Source of the DNA: Austropuccinia psidii
Lineage: Eukaryota > Basidiomycota > Pucciniomycetes > Pucciniales > Sphaerophragmiaceae
Assembly (NCBI GenBank): GCA_023105745.1
Contig: JALGQZ010000018.1
Span: 11,359,338-11,423,337 of the forward strand
Direction of reading: 5' to 3'
DNA length: 64,000 nucleotides
Below are positions 32,982 through 45,858 of this stretch, piece after piece. Each line of letters starts with the position of its first letter. The stretch's first letter is position 1. The notes beneath the pieces are model-generated. The model was given only the letters and a program-made list of their open reading frames with translations, was not told the origin of the DNA and ran no database searches. The position numbers and the translations under genes were made by a program.

Positions 32982-35147
32982 TGTGAGCCCATGAGCTATG
33001 TATGAAATACCCATAAGGCCACAAATAACCTTTTATACATTCGATCAATTTAAAAACCAAATTTTCAAATGAGTCTAAGACAAAAAAGAACACAAAGAAA
33101 GTATAACTTTATTTTTGATAAACAAATCTATAAATATTATGTCATTTTTGAATTCTACACCAAAAATAACCTAGGGTAGATTCATAGGGATTTATAATCA
33201 AAAATGGCTATTTCTAGTGGTACTAGAAGCTTTTGGAATGTTGGAGAACAATTACACAATTTAACAGTTTTTACCAAGATTTTTAAATGGTCAAATTTAA
33301 GCTTGATTTTAAAGCTGCATAAGTTTTATGAAAAATTGCAAAAATTCAGTTCATATTGAGGTGTTGTGTATATTTACTGAATTGGCTAAGAATTTTCCAT
33401 ACAGGATGTAAATTCTGCATGAGCTCCAATTAAACTGTGCTAAAGCCATTGTATGAATCTAAATAAATAAAATGGAAAAATTCATGAAAAAAGGTGGGAC
33501 AAAGAGCCAGGGTACCTGAATTCTGGGATTTGCAAGAGCCCAAAAAAGGTTTTCCTCCTGAATTAAAGAATTTTCAGCCTTATTGAAACTTTAAGATTAG
33601 ACTTAAATTTAATGTTAAAGTTGAAAGTGGTTTATTCATCTCTTATAAAGGAATTACAAACTGACAAAGGGTAAATCCCTATATGCAGGCTTGTAATCAA
33701 AGTTTTAAGGAATTTTAGCACTTATTTAAGTATAAATAAGTTGAAAATTAAATTTCAAAGCATCAAAAACTTATCAAAATCTAAGGCTTAGTTTTTATTG
33801 CTTTTTTTACATTGAAAAATAGCAATAACTTCAAAATTTCATAGAGAATCCAGTTCCTAATGGATTTGCTTGAAAATACCACACACCTCACAATTCAATT
33901 TTATCTATATATAAATAAATTTATAAGTATCTCTTATCCATAGGATTACTTGCTATTCATACTTGAAAGTATCTCCTTTAATTATTCCTAAAGAGAATTA
34001 AGATTTATTCAAAAATTAATTAGAAATCTTGTTCAAAGAAGTTTTCTTGAAAGTTTACTTTTAAGTTTTTCATGTTGTGAGACTTCATATAAATTAATCA
34101 GCTTCATTTTAAAACTTAAAATAATGAACTTAAATCAGTATTAAAGCTACTTGGAGCTAAGAATAACACTGGTAGCTTCAAATTGAAATTAAAAATAAGT
34201 TACCTTACATTAAGAGCCCTATTTCTTGATATGGTTTGTCAGTATTGATCTGAGAATTCCCTATATATACAATATTGATCATTAGAGCTGCTCTGAAGGC
34301 ATAAAAGAAGCCTTTCTATCACTATTTTTTTCCATCATCATCATTCAATCAATCAATAAAATTGGACATTTAAACAGGTAAAGCTCTATTACTTAAAAGA
34401 TTTTATTATTAAAAGTAATTCTTATGATTTTTTATTATTTAGAAAATTTAAATAAAAAATCAAAATCATATAGTACAGACTATATTGTTTTAATCACCAA
34501 ATTAATGATTTTCACTTATGAAATCATTTTTTTAAGTATCATGTTAAAATACACAAATCCCTCTCAAAATATTCAAATATTTTTTTTTATCATTGATTTT
34601 TTTTCATTTCTTTTGAAATAAGTATTTTTTGCTTGTTTTTAACTAATGAACAGTATTTAATCCTATAAATGTTTTATTTTACTTATTTTATTGAATAAAT
34701 GCTATAAGTAAGTTTTTCTCTGAATATTATATATTTTTGTATAGAATTTCCCTTTGAAAATTGTCTCTGCACAGTGTGTGTGATAATTTCTTTTATACAC
34801 TATATATATATTATTTGTAAGATGTTGATACCAATATTTTCCACATGTAATTGTCTCATTAAGAGCTTTAAACTTCTTATTATCATAATTGTCAGTGACC
34901 TATAGTAATAATAGAATAACTATATTATTTTGATATATAATTATTATAATTTTTATTCTTAAAGTTTTTTAATGAAATTGCTTTTTTTATGTAATTTTTA
35001 TTTAATATTAAGGTTATCAATATATGTAATAATCATATTTATATTTGTGGTTATAATATTCATTCATATTGTATTTCCTACTGCGGACAGTTATAGTACT
35101 CTTTGTTTTTATTAATATTATCAAGATTTTAATGGAAAAAACTTACA
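32982..35147 (+). repeat. solo LTR related to the chromovirus LTR
   Basis: 2166 bp from TGTGAGCCCATGAGCTATG to ACTTACA, with perfect 5-bp duplication ATACC at 32977-32981 and 35148-35152. There are no internal sequences on either side. It contains a TATA-like CTATATATACA near 34260 and a CAG|GTAAAG donor near 34375. It is collinear with the split older LTR (874-1764 plus 12437-13680). It was produced by recombination between the two LTRs of a former element. The small frame at 34424-34621 is AT-rich noise in its U5. Confidence 0.92.
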
Positions 35148-35350
35148 ATACCTCTGAATTGTTTGGGTTATTTTGAAATAGTGGAATAAAGGCTACATAA
35201 ATAAAGCCACAGAGAACTGGAAAGCCTCATTTTTGGATTACCTTAAATGGTTTAGTAATTTCATTAAGATAAGATCACTTTATCTAATTAGATTAATGTT
35301 TCAACATTTATAGAATAATCATTTGTGTATATAGTATCAATGTTTTGGGA

Positions 35351-37213
35351 TACTCCTCTTGTGTGAGATAAGTGAGGCAGTACCTGGAAGGGGAATTTAC
35401 AAGAAAAAGTTTTGAATTGCTTTTATGACTTTGAATCCTTGCTCTGCTTGTGTGCTAGTTAAATCTAGACTTCCCTTCCTAATAATGATGAATTATCTTG
35501 ACTTGAGTTCCACAATCAATTTAATTTATTTGGTGGTGTATGGATCAGAAAGGTCAATTCAACAGACTCTATCACACTTTCATTGATTTTCAAAAGATAA
35601 AAGTTATTTAAAAACAAATTGATAACACTAATATAATAATTTGATAAGTAATAAGAGATATTTTTTAGTTGGTTTATTCTGTAAAAGTGTTTTATGAGGA
35701 TTTGGGATGATACAGATTTTGATTTCAAATAACTAAGATGCAACTGTTGAAAAACAGTTAAAAGTATTGATAACTTAATAATAAGGCTAAAGGTGACTGA
35801 ATATGGTATTATTATTTTTTCATAGACTACTTCTAGTAATAAAACTACTAATTTCGATGTTATTATTGAAGTTGATGTTATTTCAATTTAGAAACTAATA
35901 TAGTTCACTGTTAGCTAATACTTTACTATAAATCGTTAAGACTTTACTAATAATAAAAGCTATCTTTTTAATGGAAGGAAATTTTCCCCAAAACTAAATA
36001 TGATAATGATAAAACTATTTTTTTAATAATAAGGGGCTTTTTCCCCTTATTATGTATTACTATGATAAGAGCTATTCTTTAATAAAGGGGCCTTTTCCCC
36101 AATATCAAAATACTATGATTATACAGATTAACCTACTATTAAGGGATGAACTCTGGAAAAAATCAAATCAAATTTCATTTCAAGAAGAATAATGACGTTT
36201 GAAAAATGAAAATTTGAATTATTTATACTCTCCAGATTTAGGGTTTGTGAGAAAAACGTCCATCTTTGAATCCAGGCTAGCTTGTGCGTTCATATTGATC
36301 CAATGTTCTAACATGCTCCTGGGTGTTCTTTGTTTTATTTGATGGGGCTGAATTGTGGTTTTTATTCTAGTTATTCATATTGAATAATTCATCTTAGATA
36401 TTAATTTTGAATATTTATATTCCTTCCTCCTTGTCCCTGCTTTCCATTTTGGATGATTAATATTGATTCTTTCAATGTCCCTACAATGAATATTCACTTG
36501 GTGTCTTCATACCATATAATGATAACACTTCTCTTCCTTATTAATGGAATCTTACTAATTTAGTTCACCTGTTCCCAATAATTAAACAAAGCCTTCCACC
36601 TAGAATACCACAGTCTTATTTAATAGAAATGGGTCATACATACCCTATACCACATTTGTAAGGTACTTTAAGATAATTTATTTTCCTACCTTGAATTAAC
36701 TATGACAAAGTCTTGATACTATCTTTCCCCTTTTATTTCAAATATTAAACCCCAGTCAAACTAATTCATAACCAAAATTCCTTCAATTAATTTAAATTAA
36801 CCTTCACTCATAATATGACCCCTATGAGACTTATAACTCTTTAATAATTTTTTTTTCATGCATCATCATTATAACTCAGACTCTTTGTGCTGTAGTAATA
36901 TTTTACTACCCACTTAGAACTATAAAAAAAGGAAAATTAAGATAAATACAAAGAAATTGAAAATGGTGATAATTTTGGGTAAACCAATCCTTCACAAGTT
37001 TTTAGTGTTGGATGGTACAGTGGGGTCTCACATTATCAGGAGTAGTTCATTTATCCACTTATAAATGATTTTGGGTTAGAATTGTTATTAACTTGAAGAT
37101 TTATACCCTTAGCTTAGAGAAGAACAGTCCCTTAATTTAAATCAACAGCTTTTCAAACCCAAAAAAAAATATATTTATGGTCCATTAAGCCAAAATGGTC
37201 TAGGAATACCACA
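35351..37213 (-). repeat. 3' LTR (left) of the second LTR element
   Basis: About 1.86 kb matching 40770-42628 throughout, for example TGTGCTAGTTAAATCTAGAC, TTCAACAGACTCTATCA, the paired blocks ending in TTTTCCCC, and GGTCCATTAAGCCAAAATGG. Divergence is clearly higher than between the LTRs of the young chromovirus. A 75-codon minus-strand frame at 35516-35743 is within the LTR and has no recognised domain. Confidence 0.85.
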
Positions 37214-37223
37214 TCCCCTCTCC
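37214..37223 (-). promoter_or_regulatory. polypurine tract of the second LTR element
   Basis: TCCCCTCTCC on the plus strand, that is GGAGAGGGGA immediately before the TGTGG start of the 3' LTR on the minus strand. It decides the orientation of the element. Confidence 0.6.
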
Positions 37224-39300
37224 ATTTAATGCTGTCCCCAGAATTCTCCATGAGGCTTAAGGGAGAATTTCCCCTGTTCTGACTTATCAGGAACTGGCTT
37301 ACTTAACTTATAATTGCCTTATCAACAATGAAGAGTTAGTGCACCATATATTGGTTCAAATGACCAATAGAATATCCATAATACTTTATTTACCCTTTCT
37401 GATCTTCAAAAAAAAACCTTTTCAATTCATCACTTTTTCTTTTTTATTTTGTTTGCAATTATTTATACTGGTTATGAATGATTTTGTCTTGAGGAATTTG
37501 ATTTGTTTTTCTTCTTTTTCTTTTCCTTCAATTCATTTGTGAAACATAAGATTTTTCTTTATTAATCAATTCTTGTGTTAGAATGCTTCTCTCTTGTTTG
37601 AAATATATATAGCTCCATTCTTGCATATTGTGACTTGACCTGAGACTAAAACTAAAAAGCAGTTGGTCAGAGTTGAAATTCCCACCAATTCCCCCAAAAC
37701 TTTATATCATAAGGAGTGATATGAAGAAATAAGATACCACCCCTTATTTTTTTACTTTATTCTCTTCTGTTCTTCTCTTCTTTTAGTAATTTAAAGAATA
37801 AATCATGTAATCAGAACTGTTAAAGATAACAGCGAAAGATAAAAGAGAAAAATGTTAAAATTGAAGTAAATCCTGTTGTTTCTTTTGTCCTCTCTTTTGT
37901 TTCAATAGTACAATCCAATTCAGTTATTGAGCGCTCTCTCCCTCTCCAGTTCATAATTTTACTTTAGAGTTCTCAAATAAAATATCCTTTCTTTAGGAAA
38001 AATACTGTATAATAAATTTAAATAGAAAAATGAGTTAGAGATGATGAAGTTTTATGTCATGCTCAGGACCACTTGATGAAATAAATTTAGAGAAAACATA
38101 TCTCTTGGACCTTGAACAAGAGTAAATAAAGAAATAAAACCCTTTGTTTTCATTATTCTTTTATTTTACTTCAGAAAACAATTTTTTTTGAAAAACAGAA
38201 AAGACTTTTGTGAAACAAACTTTAAACTTTGAATGGCTGAGGGGCCAGTCCCCTCTCCATTTTTTCTTTTTTTTAATACAAACAAATAAAATTAAGATTA
38301 TATATATATATATATTTAATTAATTTAATTATTTTTACATATATATATATATATATATTTATTTAAAAAATGGTGTATTATGCATTTGGTAAAAGTAAAA
38401 TAGAAAATAATAATAAAAATAAAACTTCACTGCAAGTGCTGCAAGTGCTACATACACTTAAATTTTGAAGGTTGCGCGTTTTGTTAAACTTAACTTAACT
38501 TTTGATTTCTATTTTATTTTAGATTTATAATTTTTAAGCTACTTATCTCAATACAAAAGCTAATCAAGTATTGTGGTTAGAGAGGGCCCCACGTTAGTAA
38601 TCTCTTTGAAATTAATATGTCTGAATATATTAACACTTCTTGTTTGTTGATATGTATAGGAATTATGAAGAATTAAATTCCAAAACATTAATTGATTTAT
38701 TGCCAATCAATCAGTCAATTAATTATACAGTTATCTCAATTTAACTTGAAGCTTAATTTTACATATTTGATTCATTTAGCTGTTTATTTTTTTGATTGTG
38801 GCTGCAGCTTTTTTAGTTGAAATTGTTGTTTTTATTTTTTATTAGTGGCATTCTTCTCTCCTTCATTGGAATAAAACATAAATGGCTTTATAATATTTTA
38901 ACTTAATTGAATCTTCTTTGTTTTCTTTTATTTATTATTCCGGAAGCTTCCTTGTGAGTGCATTTATAAAACTAGACTGACTTTAATTCATCTTCCATTG
39001 TTGGTTTTGGTTGGTGATATACATTATGGATTCTTCTTGTAAGTAGTTTTTTTCAATTATCATTGTATGTTCTTCTTTTATTCTTGAGTAATATTTATTA
39101 TTGATTCATTTTTTTGCTTTTTCTTCTGGGAAACTGATAATAATTTAATAAATGATGATCATTATCATGATTATTTAGTTTATATCCTTTTTTAAATCAG
39201 ATTTAATATTAATAAAGGAAGATTTTGACTTTTCTAAGGGTATAAAGTAATTAATTAAAGAGATTGATAAAGAAGAAAAAATTCAGAGTGAGATATTTGA
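37224..39300. other. non-coding interior of the second LTR element
   Basis: T-rich sequence without recognised domains. It includes a TA microsatellite in two blocks at about 38299-38361. Pol would be expected here; none is found. Confidence 0.55.
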
Positions 39301-39315
39301 TTAAAACTTGTGGCT

Positions 39316-40675
39316 TTAATTTGGCAACTTGGTTATACTGTGAGCAAGTTGTCCCTTGATATAAACATTGAGAGAAATTGGGTATTTATTGGACTTGATC
39401 TTTTTCCTTTTATATGTGTACCTTCTTGCAAAACCACATTGAGAATTAGATAATTTTTCTACCCATGGATTTAATAATATGTTACTATAAGAAGTTATGT
39501 TATTATAAGATTCTTTATATGTTCCATATATATAATAAAGAAAAAAATATATTGGATCATTTTTTAACTTTGAAAGAATTGGTGCTTTAATTTGCAACTA
39601 ATTTTCATTTTTAATAGCTATTTCTTCTTTAGAAGAGTTATTAATTCTAACACTTGATGGAGGTTCCTTTGTATGATTCAAAGGTAATTGTTTTGATGAT
39701 AATGGAATGATTTGATCTTGAATGGGTATACTGATTACGTTTGAGGATGGAGGAGAATGATCCAATTAATTATTCATTACTAATTGATTTAATGAAATTT
39801 ATTCCAATGAATGTGATAATTTAACCATTTTGATGGATTGAGGTAAGGAAATTTCTCCTTCAATTTTATTTTTTGTATTTGAGCGTATTTCTTCATTGGA
39901 AATGAAGCTTCTATCAGATTCTGAAGAGGTAATTCCTTTACTATAAGGAAAATATTCTTCTTCAAGGATTACTTTTAACAGTTCTTTATTAGAAAGAATA
40001 ATATGTTGAGAATTTGAGGGGTCAACAATTTCTGGCTTATTGGAAGATATTGTTGATGGTTATTTTTGAGGTTCAATTTCTTGAGCTCTTTGATATCTTC
40101 TGATTGGAGTTGAATTCTTCGAAACAATTATAAGTTTCTTTTCTTTTGCTATTTATTCTTCAGAGTAATATGAGACTCTGGTAATTATAGAGGCAAGTAG
40201 TTCCTCTTCTTATATTTCTTCCTCAATTTATTCAAATTCCTTTAAGATTTACTTGAAATATTTGAGTTTTTTCTTGGGTAAAAAGTATAATATTTGAGTT
40301 TTTTCTTGGGTAAAAAGTATAATATTTGAGTAGCAAAGTTCCAAATCTTTTTCATTTTAAGGTCCTTCTCTTTTTTCTCTTGGATATACTGATTGATATT
40401 TCGAATCTTGATAAAAATGAGCTTCATTTGATCCTCTCTTACTTCTGATTCTTCTTCTTGGATAATTTCTGTGACTCCTTTGAGATATGGCTTGGGGATT
40501 AGATGCAAGATTTGAGAAAATCATTCTAATGATTTTATCAAAATTTCTTCATCTACATCTTCAGCCATTTTTTTTCTGCTTTTTCATAATAATCATCTTG
40601 ATGAGAATTTTCTTCATGAAATGAAAGTCGATCTTCATTGTAGAGATCAATTTTGGAGGGAATATATGACTCCAT
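39316..40675 (-). pseudogene. gag-like remnant of the second LTR element
   Basis: On the minus strand, about 95 bases after the primer site, an ATG near 40673 starts Met-Glu-Ser-Tyr-Ile-Pro-Ser and an acidic, Tyr/His-rich stretch that soon hits stops. A longer open part (40508-40242) reads Ile-Pro-Lys-Pro-Tyr, then Glu-Glu-Glu-Ser-Glu-Val and a Lys-rich helix-like segment. A further Lys/Tyr/Ser-rich part lies at 39597-39316. Position right after the leader suggests Gag, but I see no zinc knuckle and no protease. The frame is broken in several places. Confidence 0.45.
40256..40325. repeat. 32-bp tandem duplication in the gag-like region
   Basis: The unit beginning AATATTTGAGTTTTTTCTTG is present twice in exact tandem with the start of a third. 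The unit is not a multiple of three, so it shifts the minus-strand frame. Confidence 0.85.
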
Positions 40676-40750
40676 TTTTCCTTTATTTATTATACAGAAT
40701 ATTTAACTGGCTGAAATAACTATTCTTTTTAAATAAATCTGGATAATATC

Positions 40751-40768
40751 CTATTTGACTGACAGCCA
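40751..40768 (-). promoter_or_regulatory. primer binding site candidate of the second LTR element
   Basis: The complement reads TGGCTGTCAGTCAAATAG, starting one base after the 5' LTR end ACA on the minus strand. TGG start and position are as expected; the tRNA is not identified. Confidence 0.5.
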
Positions 40769-40769
40769 C

Positions 40770-42628
40770 TGTTCTCTTGTGTGGGATAAATGAGAAAGTA
40801 ACTGGAAGGGGAAATTACAAGAAAAACTTTCAAATTGCTTTTATAACTTGTAAACCTTTCTCTGTTTCTGTGCTAGTTAAATCTAGACTTCTTTTCCTGA
40901 TAATGCTGAATTATCTTGACTTTAGTTCCACAATGAATTTGATTTATTTGATGGTGGCTGGGTCAGAAAAGTCTATTCAACAGACTCTATCAGACTTTGA
41001 TTGATTCTTAAGTAACAACACTGATTTAAAGACAAATTTATATTAATAAATTATTAATATGATAAGTAATAAGATGTATTTTTTAGCTGGTTGATTTTGT
41101 GAAGGATTTCCTGATGATTTGGGATAGCACAGATTTTGGTTTCAAAAAACTAAGATGAAACTGTTTAAAAACAGTCATAAGTATTGATAACTTGATAATA
41201 AGGATAAAGGTGACTGAATATGGTATGAGTATTGTTTCTGATTGAATACTTCTAATAATAGAAATATTAATGCTGATATGATTTTCTAAGTTGATGTTAT
41301 TTCAATTTATAAAATAATTTAGTTCACTGTCAACAAATACTTTATTATAAATAACTAAGACCTTACTAATAATAAAAGCTATTTTTTTAATTGAGGGGCA
41401 TTTTCCCCAAAGCTAAATATGAGGATGATAAAGCTATTTTTTAATAATAAGGGGCTCTTTTCCCTTATTATGTATTACTATGATAAGAGCTATTCTTTAA
41501 TAAAGGGGCCTTTTCCCCAATATAAAAATACTATGATTATACAGATTAACCTACTAGTAAGGGATGAACTCTGGAAAAAATAAATTCAAATTACATTTCC
41601 AAGAGAAGCATGAGGTTTGAAAAATGAAAATTGGAAGTATTTATACTCTCCAGACTTAGGGTTTGTCAGAAAAAAGTCCATCTTGAATCCAGGCTAACTT
41701 GTGGTTTCATATTGATTCAATCTTCTAGAAAGTTCCTGGGTAATATTTCTTTATTTATTGGGGCTGAATTGTGGCTTTCATTATAGTGATTTATTAATAA
41801 TAATTCATTTTAGATATTAATTCCTAATATTTATATTCCTTCCTCGTTGTCCCTGCTTTTTATTTTTAATAATTAATCTTGATTCTTTCAATGTCCCCAC
41901 TATGAATATTCACTTGGTGTTGTCATACCATATAATGATAACACTTTTCTCCCTTATGAATGGAATCTTAGTAATTTAGTTCACCTGTTACCAACAGCTA
42001 CACAAAGCCTTCCGACTATAATACTACAGTCTTATTCAATAGAAATGGGTCATACATACCCTATAGCCCATTTGTAATGTACTCTAGAATCATTTATTTT
42101 CCTACCTTGAATTAACTATGACAAAGTCTTGATAGCATCCTTCCCCTTTTATTTCAGATATTAAACCCCAGTTAAACTAATTCATAACCAAAATTCTTTC
42201 AAGTGATTTAAATTCACCTTCACTCATAATATGACCCCTATGAGACTTATAACTCTTCCATAATTTTTTTTCATGCATCATCATTATAACTCAGACCCTT
42301 TGTGCTGTAGTAATATTTTACTACCCACTTAAAGCTATTATCAAATTGAAAATTCAAACAAATAGAAAGAAATTGGAAATAGTAATAATTTTGGGTAAGC
42401 CAATCCTTCACAATTTTGTAACGTTGGATGGTACAGTGGGGTGTAACATTATAAGTAGCCGTTTATTTATCCACTCATAAATTATTTTAGGTTAGAATTT
42501 TGATTAACTTAAAGTTTTATACCATTAGTTTGGTGAAGAACAGTCCCTTAATTTAAATCAACAGCTTTTCAAACTCAAAAAAATTAAATTTATGGTCCAT
42601 TAAGCCAAAATGGTCTAGGAATGCCACA
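40770..42628 (-). repeat. 5' LTR (right) of the second LTR element
   Basis: Begins TGTTCTCTTGTG and ends GCCACA on the plus strand, so on the minus strand it reads TGTGGC...AGAACA with proper TG/CA ends. It is collinear with 35351-37213. A 75-codon plus-strand frame at 40777-41004 lies inside it and has no recognised domain. Confidence 0.85.
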
Positions 42629-45600
42629 ATGTACTGTGAAAAACTCCAACAACTGTACCACTTTAAACAATTGAAGAGCCATTTACATTTCTGGCTATTT
42701 AAGTAATTGTCACCTCCAATTTGATACTAATATCAGTACATGGGATGTAATAAGGAAGCAATTTTAGAGGGAGATTACTGGAAATGGTTTTTTTTAATCT
42801 CAGAATTTTTCAAAAACCATGGGTGCTAAGATTCACTCGGTTACCCTTGAAATGATACTGAATATCAACCATACTGATATTTAAAAATAACAAAATGAGA
42901 TTTAAAAAAACTGTTTGTGGCTTTCAAAAAATTAAAATATCTTTAAGTAACCCCATACCAGAAATATAAATTATAATATAGCCAAAATTTGATTCTATAT
43001 TATAGCTTTGTTTTTGATTCAAGATAGCGATAGGTAAAGAGGAATATCTATGGAAATAAATACATATTAAGATATCAGAAATCACGATATTATTCCGCTG
43101 ATATCATTAAAATATGAAAAGAAAAGGAATGAGGTCTGAAAATCCTCATGGAATATCTTTATAGCTTTATTCCGGTAGCAGAAAGGATAATTATTACTCT
43201 AAGATAAACTGTAAATATTTCTTCATGATCTTTTTCCTTTCAAAGGGATATGGTATGCCACTGAAAGTACTATTTGGATATACTTTATATGAAAATATAA
43301 TGAATGTTTGATACTACTACTAGTAGGAATAATGATCAGTGTATCAATTAAATTGATTTTTATTATTATTTTATTAATACCAATTTCAAGGAAACTAAGC
43401 TACTGATATTCTCAAAGCTAAAGTACTAAGACTATACTAGATATACAGCTATCTCAGGAATGTTTGTTATTCTGGAATTTGGGATCTTCACCCATTATAA
43501 TGGAAAAAAAGAGAAGGAATCTTTATTAATAGAATTCAGGACCCCATGGTATGATATATAATTCCCCTTGTTACAGCTTATTGAATTCTTTTTCTGGTGA
43601 TTATTTTCCTTATCAAGATAATTTTGCCTATCTGAGAAACTTTGAATTTTAAGAGTTTTTAAAATGGTATAAGATGAAAATTGGATTGTCTTCAAAATGA
43701 AGAATATTTTTTTTTCTCCTGTAATTCCTCTCACCCATTTTATATTGTGGAGGGAATATAGCTGGTGATCATTATCTCATCAGATTAATATGATAGATAT
43801 CAGTTTCCCAGCTTGTAGGAGTCAATTTTCAACAGATAATTTGGAGAAAAGTAAGTTTCTACTGGTTATAATCCCTTTTTTGATGATATCTCCTTCATTT
43901 AAAGCTGGAATAAAATGTGGAAAGAATTTTTCCAATTATTCAGTTATTTATTAGTAATCCAAATTTGAATTCCTATACTTTAGGAAATATTTGTGGCTTT
44001 CCATTTGAAGATGATTATTGTTTTCTATGTTTTTTGGTATGGGGGAGGATTAACTTGAGTAGTTTTCACAAAACCTTTAGTTGAGCAGAGTAAGCTGGAA
44101 GGCACAAAATTAAAATTCTCATTTTGGAGAAACAATTTTTCTTTAAACAAAAAAGTTTAAATAATGGGCTCGAAAACATGGTTACATTTGAGGTTTGGTG
44201 TTGGAAAAAACTGAAAATTCAATGTTTCATCTTTTTATGAGGAAAGATGAAAGCTTTGGAAATGTTATTCATCATATTTTCTATGATCCTTTTCACTAAG
44301 CGTTCTACCAGAAATTTCCAAAATGTCTATAATGAACATTATATCTGGATGTATCATTGGGGGTAACATATGGTTTTATTAATAGACTATTGAAGCTAAC
44401 TGTGTATTTTGAATTTGGGGAGTTTTATTTTACTCTCTATACCTATGGCTAAAGTTTTGGTGCCAGATACACCTTCACAAGCTTTATGGAAATTGTCGGC
44501 AAATTTCAATCATCCTATTAATTGCTAAATTCACACCACATTTAGTCCCAAATACATGAAATAAAGATAGCTATAATTTCAAGGTTATTATCCTTCACTT
44601 TTAATTTTCAAGTGAGTTTCTAAAGTTTTTTTTGATAAGTAAGACAATTTAAAAGTACTTTCTACAGTTTTTCTTCCATGAAATTTAATGAATCCATAAT
44701 GAGGACAAGGGAATGGAATACAGCCAGATATTTGAGTGATTAAAAAGCACTCACCTTGAAAAAGTTTTCTTCCTTCTCTGTACCTGTAGTTTATGACTTT
44801 AAAATAAGATAATTTATTTTTCTCCATTAAAGAAAAAATCCTCATAGATCATAACACCCCTTTCATGTTTATCTCCACTGTGATAGGTTATATGAACTGG
44901 TAGGAGCTGCCTTGATTCCTTTCTCCAATATTCTGAATCCAGTCAATAGCTTTGTCTTCAGATATTGGAATCCAATGAGACTCTTGAGAATATATTCAAT
45001 CATTCCCTCATGTTCATTCAATTATGAATACAAAATATGTACAGGTTATATCAAGGATAGCCCCTGAAGCCCTGATTTAATCCAAAATTCCTTCTGCATT
45101 ATTTTTTCCCTTGAATTTCTTAATTATTTCTTCTTGTGTAGCTTTCCCTGTAATTGAATCAAAAATGTATCAAGAATTATGCTGCATAAAGAAATTCCAA
45201 TTCTATCAAAATTTGAGAAATAATAATTAATCAAAATGATAAAACGTATCAGAGGAGAGATAAAAATTACAAAATTTCCATATGATATATGTGAAATATT
45301 CAAAATGAAGAATTAAGAAATGTTTTGAAATCAGAAAATTCACTAATTTTAGGTTTGACTTTTACATATTTCAGAATTATAAAAGGATTATTGGAAGGTC
45401 CATATTTTAGTGCTTGTTAGAAATTTTTCTTTGTCAAGATATATCATTATGGTAGTATCTATGAAGGTCTTTCCAATTGGAGTATCATATGGGAGGATAA
45501 TTCCCTCATTTTAATAGATACTGTCACTAAGGAAGTGACAATTGTAACCAATGAAGGGCTTTTTGATATACCTGAAAAGGGTTTATACGGTTTATGGGAT

Positions 45601-45853
45601 TGTGATCAGAACTCTCTGAAAATATTACTATATATATTAAATTCTCAATTTTAGAGAGGATAACTGATATAATTATTATTAATTTCAGGTATATCATCTG
45701 AAATGATGTTTTTTTCAGAGAAAGATTCCTCAGAAATGTCTGAAGGGGGTTACAATTTCCTTGTTTGAGATTTTCAAATATAGCTGGTGTCCAATTCTCT
45801 AGTGTTTAATTTTTGAAGCATTAATTGAAGATTATAAAGCTAATCAAATCATT
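42629..45853. other. AT-rich sequence, no confirmed gene; minus-strand coding traces
   Basis: Two small minus-strand frames (43734-43495 and 44845-44588) have fairly normal composition; the second contains Cys-Ile-Pro-Phe-Pro-Cys-Pro-His-Tyr-Gly. They may be scraps of a retroelement, but I recognise no motif and would not call them genes. Confidence 0.4.
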
Positions 45854-45858
45854 TATAT

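Larger units (their letters stand above)
35351..42628 (-). mobile_element. second LTR element, minus strand, with only gag-like remnants
   Basis: Direct repeats 35351-37213 and 40770-42628 flank 3.56 kb. Orientation is minus: CCCTCTCC just right of the left repeat is the complement of a polypurine tract, and the complement of 40751-40768 reads TGGCTGTCAGTCAAATAG, a plausible primer site one base from the LTR. Read that way, the LTRs start TGTGG. The interior has no RT, RNase H or integrase, only gag-like fragments, so it resembles a large non-autonomous LTR element or one gutted by deletion. I found no convincing target duplication; the left LTR's outer end is altered. Confidence 0.8.

Noticed and set aside
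35351..42628. 5-bp target duplication for the second LTR element
   Set aside because: Flanks TGGGA (or ATCAA) and ATGTA do not match; the left LTR edge is altered, so I leave it unassigned.
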